Program-made: the position numbers and the translations under genes
From: Candidatus Hermodarchaeota archaeon
GTDB taxonomy: Archaea; Asgardarchaeota; Hermodarchaeia; Hermodarchaeales; Hermodarchaeaceae
Assembly (NCBI GenBank): GCA_016840595.1
Contig: JAEOSA010000072.1
Span: 1 to 8,762 of the forward strand
Direction: 5' to 3'
DNA: 8,762 nucleotides
Shown: piece after piece, positions 5,019-8,762 of the stretch
Position numbering within the stretch: position 1 is the first letter of the stretch
How the letters are laid out: each line of letters starts with the position of its first letter
Notes under the pieces: generated by a model
Told to the model about the DNA's origin: nothing
The model's database searches: none
Seen by the model: only the letters and a program-made list of their open reading frames with translations

Positions 5019-6461
5019 ATGTGCCCATATGAGAAATCACTTGACGAAGAAAGGAAAACCCGAAAAAGCGAATTCAAAGATCTAGAGCAATTGATGAATC
5101 GGATTCTTAAACTAGCACAACCGAGGGATGAGAAAGAAGACCTTGAGTTATTTCTTAGAAATGTTCTGCTATTTATTAAACGAGTTGAGGGGTTTGAGCT
5201 TTCAGAAGACGAGAAAGAGTATCCTTCACATTCACAGTTCTCTCATAGCACATTGACTAAAGGGAGAGATACAGTCCTTGGATTGAAACATCGATTAGGG
5301 ATTATTGACCGATTTAACATCACGAATGCCCATAGGATTATCCAAATTATCGCTTCTACAGCAGTATCAACACCAATAGAGAAACTATCTAGAAGACAAA
5401 TACGAATTATCCTCGAACTCCATCAGGAACCTTTATTGCGTCAGCATGAACTAGCCCAGCGGTTATCTACAAGTTCAACTGTTATCAAACGAGAACTTGA
5501 TAACCTTCGTCGCCATTTTTCATTTGCAGTAGTTCATAACGTCGATTTTCAGAAATTCAGACTACTTTTAGTTGAGATTGATTTTTACACAAAATCTCTT
5601 GCCGCATCTGAACGATTGGCACAGTTCTGTCGAAAAACGCCTCCGTTATTTTTGCGTCGGATTTGTTTTGATCATGACTTTCGGCTGGGTTACCTAACTT
5701 ATCAGATACCTGATCAACCCCGAGGTCATCGTCTTTTGGAAGAGCGAATTAAGTGGTTAAAAGATGAGTTAGTCAAAGACGCTTCGAAATTCCCCATAAA
5801 GAGTATGCATATCGGGGTTTCATTTGATAGCTATGATCTATCTAGCGGCGCTTGGATGTTAGGAGCAGAGACTGTTGCAGAAACAATGTTGCAGTTCGCC
5901 TTACGTGAAACTCCAGACGCCGGACAACTTCGAGGTTACCGATATGGCGAGCCAATGCAATTTGATCAAGTTGATTATCTTCTTGCTCAAACTCCAATTA
6001 TCTCAGGTGAGAGAAATCGCCTTGAAGTGTGTCGGAAGGTCCTTGAGCAGGGGGGCTATGAATTAGCTACAAAGACGATTTGGAAACGGGATCAAAAACT
6101 TCGTGAAGCAGGCGTATATTTTCCTACTGTTTGGTTGGATATCCCTGAATTAGAAGAACTGGTTCAGTTTAGTATTGAATGCACTCCAGAAGCCCGTGAT
6201 CGAATCAGTCGAATTCCTTCAATACTTCCCTATACATACATGGTCACATCAGATGATGGACTCTTTTTCACGTTTCAACGACCAAGTCGATGTGCATCCA
6301 TAACAGGACTATTAGCTCGGTTGATTAACCGTGAAGAAGGAGTATCCAAGGTTACTCTATTACGATACGAGCCATCTTTTAGTCCACAGATGTTCACACA
6401 AACGGCTTCCCGATGGGATAGCAGTCGCCAACGTTGGGTACTTCAAGAAGGCGACATTTAA
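5019..6461 (+). CDS. Large predicted transcription regulator with duplicated wHTH and RAM-like units (paralog 2)
   Basis: Protein of 480 residues, collinear with the upstream neighbour over nearly its whole length. By eye, about a third to two fifths of residues agree in the best stretches. Shared signatures are FLRNxxLFIK, the wHTH with LA-(K/Q)-(K/R) and ELDxL, QKFRL, PDQP-x-x-HR, a GEP before the second wHTH, TIWKR-(E/D)-Q-x-LR, IP-x-x-LPY and the terminal GDI. Domain order is the same: helical N-terminus (to about 115), wHTH 1 (122-172), alpha/beta domain 1 (185-282, ending SYDLSSGAWML), wHTH 2 (about 313-366), alpha/beta domain 2 (378-476, ending RWDSSRQRWVL). It has a charged N-terminal extension of about 15 residues not seen in paralog 1. 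Only 27 bases separate it from paralog 1, so one transcript and a hetero-oligomer are plausible. The stop overlaps the convergent ATP-grasp gene by four bases (TTAA). The GTG at 5001 would give six more residues but sits upstream of the Shine-Dalgarno site. Confidence 0.8.
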   Translation: MCPYEKSLDEERKTRKSEFKDLEQLMNRILKLAQPRDEKEDLELFLRNVLLFIKRVEGFELSEDEKEYPSHSQFSHSTLTKGRDTVLGLKHRLGIIDRFNITNAHRIIQIIASTAVSTPIEKLSRRQIRIILELHQEPLLRQHELAQRLSTSSTVIKRELDNLRRHFSFAVVHNVDFQKFRLLLVEIDFYTKSLAASERLAQFCRKTPPLFLRRICFDHDFRLGYLTYQIPDQPRGHRLLEERIKWLKDELVKDASKFPIKSMHIGVSFDSYDLSSGAWMLGAETVAETMLQFALRETPDAGQLRGYRYGEPMQFDQVDYLLAQTPIISGERNRLEVCRKVLEQGGYELATKTIWKRDQKLREAGVYFPTVWLDIPELEELVQFSIECTPEARDRISRIPSILPYTYMVTSDDGLFFTFQRPSRCASITGLLARLINREEGVSKVTLLRYEPSFSPQMFTQTASRWDSSRQRWVLQEGDI

Positions 6462-7372
6462 CTTCCTTTCGTATGATGCGAAGATTGGGCGATGACTTCA
6501 ATAAACCGATTGACCAGTCGTTGTGCGATATTGATATCTGTTACTTGTTGAAGTCCTTGCCATCCACTACTACTATTGACTTCAGTCACGACTAGCCCCT
6601 GTGCTGTTTCAAGGATATCGACACCGGTATACTCTAACCCAATTGCTTCTGCACAGTGAACAGCTATATCAGCTAATGCTGGTGTTAGTTTACATGGTTT
6701 GGGTTCGGCACCATGACGGATTGTGGTTTTCCAATCTGACCCGATTCGGTACATTGCCGCAACTGCCTCTCCGCCAATCACGAATACTCGAATATCTTGA
6801 TTTCCGTGTTCAAGAAACTCTTGAACGTACATAACATATCGACTTGCCTCCAGTGCACGAAAGACTCTCCGAGCAGTTTCGGGGTCTGAGACACGAGTCA
6901 TCCCCACTCCACCTGATCCGAAAAGCGGCTTCACGACAGCATCTTTGTAGCGGCGAAATGCACGAAGGGCGTCGCGAGTGTATTGAGTGACAGTTGTTGG
7001 AGGTACGGGGATTCCGGCTAACTCAAGTAATCGTAAAGTGTAATATTTGTCAACAGCTTTTTCGATGGAATGAGGTCGATTCATGAAGGGAATTCCCAAC
7101 TGTTCGAGACAGTGGAGGGTATCCATCCGTAAGATTACTTGTTCAAGTGACCCACCAGGGACAGCCCGGGTAAAGATGCCATCAAGGGTGGTCAGGTCTT
7201 CCTTTTTGTATTGGGCGTGAGGTTTTTTACTACCAACTCTGACGACGGTTTCAGTAACATCAAAAACGACGCACTCGATATTGCGACGTTGGATTTCATC
7301 CACAACGCGACTGGTCTCCCACCCCTCGGGTTCAGCAGAGGCCACACCCACACGCTTTATTGGTTTTGCCAT
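6458..7372 (-). CDS. RimK/MptN/CofF-like ATP-grasp alpha-L-glutamate ligase
   Basis: ATP-grasp enzyme of 304 residues. It is expected to join L-glutamate (or a similar amino acid) to a carboxylate through an acyl-phosphate, using ATP and Mg2+ in the cytoplasm. Visible motifs are VVKPLFGSGGVGMTRV (146-161, the lysine and glycine-rich ATP loop), VQEFLEHGNQDIRVFVIG (183-200), D252 in GVDIL, and the metal-binding end EVNSSSGWQGLQ (E264, N266). The last is typical of the archaeal RimK-like group. Close relatives are MptN (tetrahydromethanopterin glutamate ligase) and CofF (alpha-glutamate cap on coenzyme F420). The position six bases behind cofE favours a cofactor-tail role over ribosomal protein S6 modification, but which cofactor is not decided. 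Start ATG at 7372 is backed by a strong AGGTGA site overlapping the cofE stop, indicating translational coupling. Confidence 0.85.
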   Translation of the reverse strand: MAKPIKRVGVASAEPEGWETSRVVDEIQRRNIECVVFDVTETVVRVGSKKPHAQYKKEDLTTLDGIFTRAVPGGSLEQVILRMDTLHCLEQLGIPFMNRPHSIEKAVDKYYTLRLLELAGIPVPPTTVTQYTRDALRAFRRYKDAVVKPLFGSGGVGMTRVSDPETARRVFRALEASRYVMYVQEFLEHGNQDIRVFVIGGEAVAAMYRIGSDWKTTIRHGAEPKPCKLTPALADIAVHCAEAIGLEYTGVDILETAQGLVVTEVNSSSGWQGLQQVTDINIAQRLVNRFIEVIAQSSHHTKGS

Positions 7373-7378
7373 CGCATC

Positions 7379-7384
7379 TCACCT
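7379..7384 (-). promoter_or_regulatory. Shine-Dalgarno site of the ATP-grasp gene, overlapping the cofE stop codon
   Basis: Minus-strand AGGTGA contains the TGA stop of cofE and lies six bases before the ATG of the ligase gene. The overlap suggests that ribosomes finishing cofE reinitiate on the ligase. Confidence 0.65.
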
Positions 7385-8158
7385 TCGGAAGATATCGCGG
7401 TCAGCTTCTCGAACGAGTAATCGTGCTGATGCCCTTCCTTTTTCGTACCTATAGCCACGGATGATGATTACTGCATAACCTTCATCTGCTTCACCCATGA
7501 GTAATTCAGCAGCAGAGGCTAATTCATCCGCGACAGCCACTTTCGTTGATCTTAGCTCATACCCGAATAGATCTGTCAGACCAATGTAATTTTTCAATGG
7601 CAGTAAACCAGCAGTTCCAATTGCAACATTAATGGCTCCTTCACGAAATGGACGACCATGAGTATCAGAAATAATCACCGCAACATCGACGTCACATAGC
7701 TTAAGAATTGTTTGTCTAATTTTTTCGGCGGAACCATCTGGATCTTCAGGTAAGAGTGTTACAGAATTTTCATTGGGCACATTTGAAGAATCGACACCCG
7801 CATTAGCACACACAAATCCATGGGGTGTCTCAACTATTAGATGACCTTGCTCAGCACGAACTACATGCCGTGAAGCTTGTAAAATCACTTCAACTAGTTC
7901 TGGCCGTTTATCAAGTTTTTGAGCAAGTTCCAGTGCCTTTTTCGAAGGTGTCACTGTCGTAAGATTTACTGTGCGTCCTTCGGCACGAGACACTATCGTT
8001 TGGGCAATAACAAGAATATCACCATTTAAGAGGTTGAATCCACTATCTTGGCTAGCCTGGCAGATTCGTGCCCCCACATCATCGCCCTCTTCAATAATAT
8101 CAAGACCAGGTAAAGCATGAACAGAAAACGATGAAGAAGATTTGTTAGGCGATGACAT
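7379..8158 (-). CDS. cofE: Coenzyme F420-0:L-glutamate ligase
   Basis: Protein of 259 residues, close to the usual archaeal CofE length of about 250. CofE uses GTP and divalent metal to add L-glutamates to the lactyl phosphate side chain of F420-0, giving F420-1 and F420-2. Family motifs visible are GDILVIAQTIVSRAEGR (46-62), PHGFVCANAGVDSSNV (112-127), LLPEDPDGSAEKIR (135-148), and ISDTHGRPFREGAINVAIG (163-181), which carries the acidic and basic residues of the active site. The N-terminal dozen residues are Ser-rich and probably disordered. It is first in an operon with the ATP-grasp ligase, and divergent from the gelsolin gene. A partial Shine-Dalgarno site (AAGGTC, 8172-8167) precedes the ATG by eight bases, and a hairpin-capable inverted repeat lies in the presumed leader. 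The presence of cofE implies that the organism makes F420. Confidence 0.93.
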   Translation of the reverse strand: MSSPNKSSSSFSVHALPGLDIIEEGDDVGARICQASQDSGFNLLNGDILVIAQTIVSRAEGRTVNLTTVTPSKKALELAQKLDKRPELVEVILQASRHVVRAEQGHLIVETPHGFVCANAGVDSSNVPNENSVTLLPEDPDGSAEKIRQTILKLCDVDVAVIISDTHGRPFREGAINVAIGTAGLLPLKNYIGLTDLFGYELRSTKVAVADELASAAELLMGEADEGYAVIIIRGYRYEKGRASARLLVREADRDIFRR

Positions 8159-8170
8159 TGTATAGGACCT

Positions 8171-8206
8171 TCGGCACTCCGTTCTTCCGGCTTAAGAGTG
8201 TGCCGA
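8171..8206 (-). promoter_or_regulatory. Inverted repeat in the cofE leader
   Basis: TCGGCAC at 8171-8177 pairs with GTGCCGA at 8200-8206. With a two-base bulge the stem extends to nine pairs (CACTC with GAGTG at 8196-8200). The loop also contains CTTAAG. In the minus-strand transcript this would lie 12-48 bases before the cofE start and abut the Shine-Dalgarno site, so it could influence translation, or bind a regulator as DNA. No known riboswitch was recognised. Confidence 0.35.
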
Positions 8207-8230
8207 CTCGGATTCCAAGGTTGATAGGAA

Positions 8231-8242
8231 AGTTATAAAGAC
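8231..8242. promoter_or_regulatory. Candidate shared TATA box of the cofE and gelsolin genes
   Basis: GTTATAAAG at 8232-8240 is preceded by a purine-rich GGAAA (8227-8231) that could serve as the BRE for the plus strand. This predicts a gelsolin transcript start near 8262 and a leader of about 50 bases. The core TTATAA is self-complementary, and the minus strand reads CTTTATAAC, which would place a cofE transcript start near 8213. One element may therefore serve both directions. Assignment is by consensus and distance only. Confidence 0.4.
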
Positions 8243-8313
8243 GAGAATCACCGCAGCAGTCATATCACATGTAAGAATTTGGCTCACTGTTGTTATGGGT
8301 TGAAAAGAAATCC

Positions 8314-8762
8314 ATGAGTGTGGAACGGATGAAACATAAAGTGTTGAAATACCACGTTCAAAAGGGTCAACTCGTTCGGGTCCCCGAAGGTTACTTCAAT
8401 GAATTTGGGACAGGAGATGTGTATCTCATCGATACTGGACCCACTATCTATTTGTGGGTAGGTGAGAAATCCACACCTGATGAGAAGTTCATCGGAGCAA
8501 TTACATCAGTGTGGAAAGACCAAGATCGGAAGGGTGCCGCTAAACTTGTTACAGTTGATGAAGGAGATGAACCTAAAGAGTTCCTGAAATTATTCAAGGA
8601 CAAAATCAAGATTACGGAACAGGACACGGAGGGCATCCTCAAACGTGTCGCATTGAAGAACCGTGAATTCAAACTCTTTCGTGTCCACATTGAAAAGGAT
8701 TTGAATTTATACTACGAGGTTGATCGTTCCAAGGACTCACTGGCAACAGACGATGTTTTCCT
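8314..8762 (+). CDS. Asgard gelsolin-domain protein, N-terminal part (runs off the window)
   Basis: The visible 149 residues contain one complete gelsolin-like repeat and the start of a second. Repeat 1 (about residues 18-95) shows GDVYLIDTGPTIYLWVGEKS (34-53), then PDEK, and VDEGDEPKEFLKLF (81-94). This matches the order in gelsolin domain 1: GD-x-Y, Y-x-W-x-G, DE, and EG-x-E-x-x-x-FL-x-x-F. D35 and E57 stand where conserved gelsolin domains bind calcium. Residues 107-149, ending SLATDDVF, look like the lead-in to repeat 2, so a two-domain gelsolin as characterised from Thorarchaeota is likely. Those proteins bind, sever or cap actin filaments under calcium control; that role is inferred here. 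No signal peptide is seen. ATG at 8314 is chosen; a second in-frame ATG at 8329 is possible. The 3' end is beyond the window. Confidence 0.85.
   Translation, partial: MSVERMKHKVLKYHVQKGQLVRVPEGYFNEFGTGDVYLIDTGPTIYLWVGEKSTPDEKFIGAITSVWKDQDRKGAAKLVTVDEGDEPKEFLKLFKDKIKITEQDTEGILKRVALKNREFKLFRVHIEKDLNLYYEVDRSKDSLATDDVF

Noticed and set aside
8448..8690. Minus-strand 80-codon open frame at the right edge
   Set aside because: It is antisense to the gelsolin repeat, which has clear family motifs.

Overview
The window looks like chromosomal DNA of an Asgard archaeon, most likely from the Thorarchaeota side of that group. Three things point there. The right edge carries the 5' end of a gelsolin-fold, actin-regulator-like protein, a eukaryotic-signature family known in Asgard archaea. 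Coenzyme F420 biosynthesis (cofE) and a CoA-type 2-oxoacid:ferredoxin oxidoreductase are present. Start sites show archaeal features: GGTGA-type Shine-Dalgarno sites, TATA-like boxes and probable leaderless starts. No rRNA, tRNA, insertion sequence or CRISPR array was seen. The taxonomic call is inference from gene content.

Layout. At 1-313 (minus strand) is the start of a 2-oxoacid:ferredoxin oxidoreductase operon: a small ferredoxin (delta) subunit overlapping the alpha subunit by ATGA. At 381-1781 (plus) is a CPBP/Rce1-like intramembrane protease fused to a Cys-rich membrane module. It converges on an iron-sulfur flavoprotein (2401-1778, minus), which is preceded by a MobA-like nucleotidyltransferase (3108-2479, minus). 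A 485-base AT-rich non-coding stretch with short repeated motifs follows. Then two tandem paralogous genes (3594-4991 and 5019-6461, plus) encode large predicted DNA-binding proteins. They converge on a two-gene minus-strand operon: cofE (8158-7379), then a RimK-like ATP-grasp glutamate ligase (7372-6458). Divergent from cofE is the gelsolin gene (8314 to the edge, plus).

How the genes fit together. Redox and cofactor metabolism dominates: ferredoxin-linked oxoacid oxidation, an Fe-S flavoprotein, molybdenum cofactor nucleotidylation, and glutamate-tail building on F420 or a related cofactor. The less described part is the tandem pair. Each protein appears to consist of a helical N-terminal domain plus two successive units of winged helix followed by an Lrp/AsnC RAM (ACT)-like domain. 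This suggests an internal duplication followed by a gene duplication, giving a candidate pair of large, possibly heteromeric, Lrp-like transcription regulators. Their target and ligand cannot be read from the sequence.
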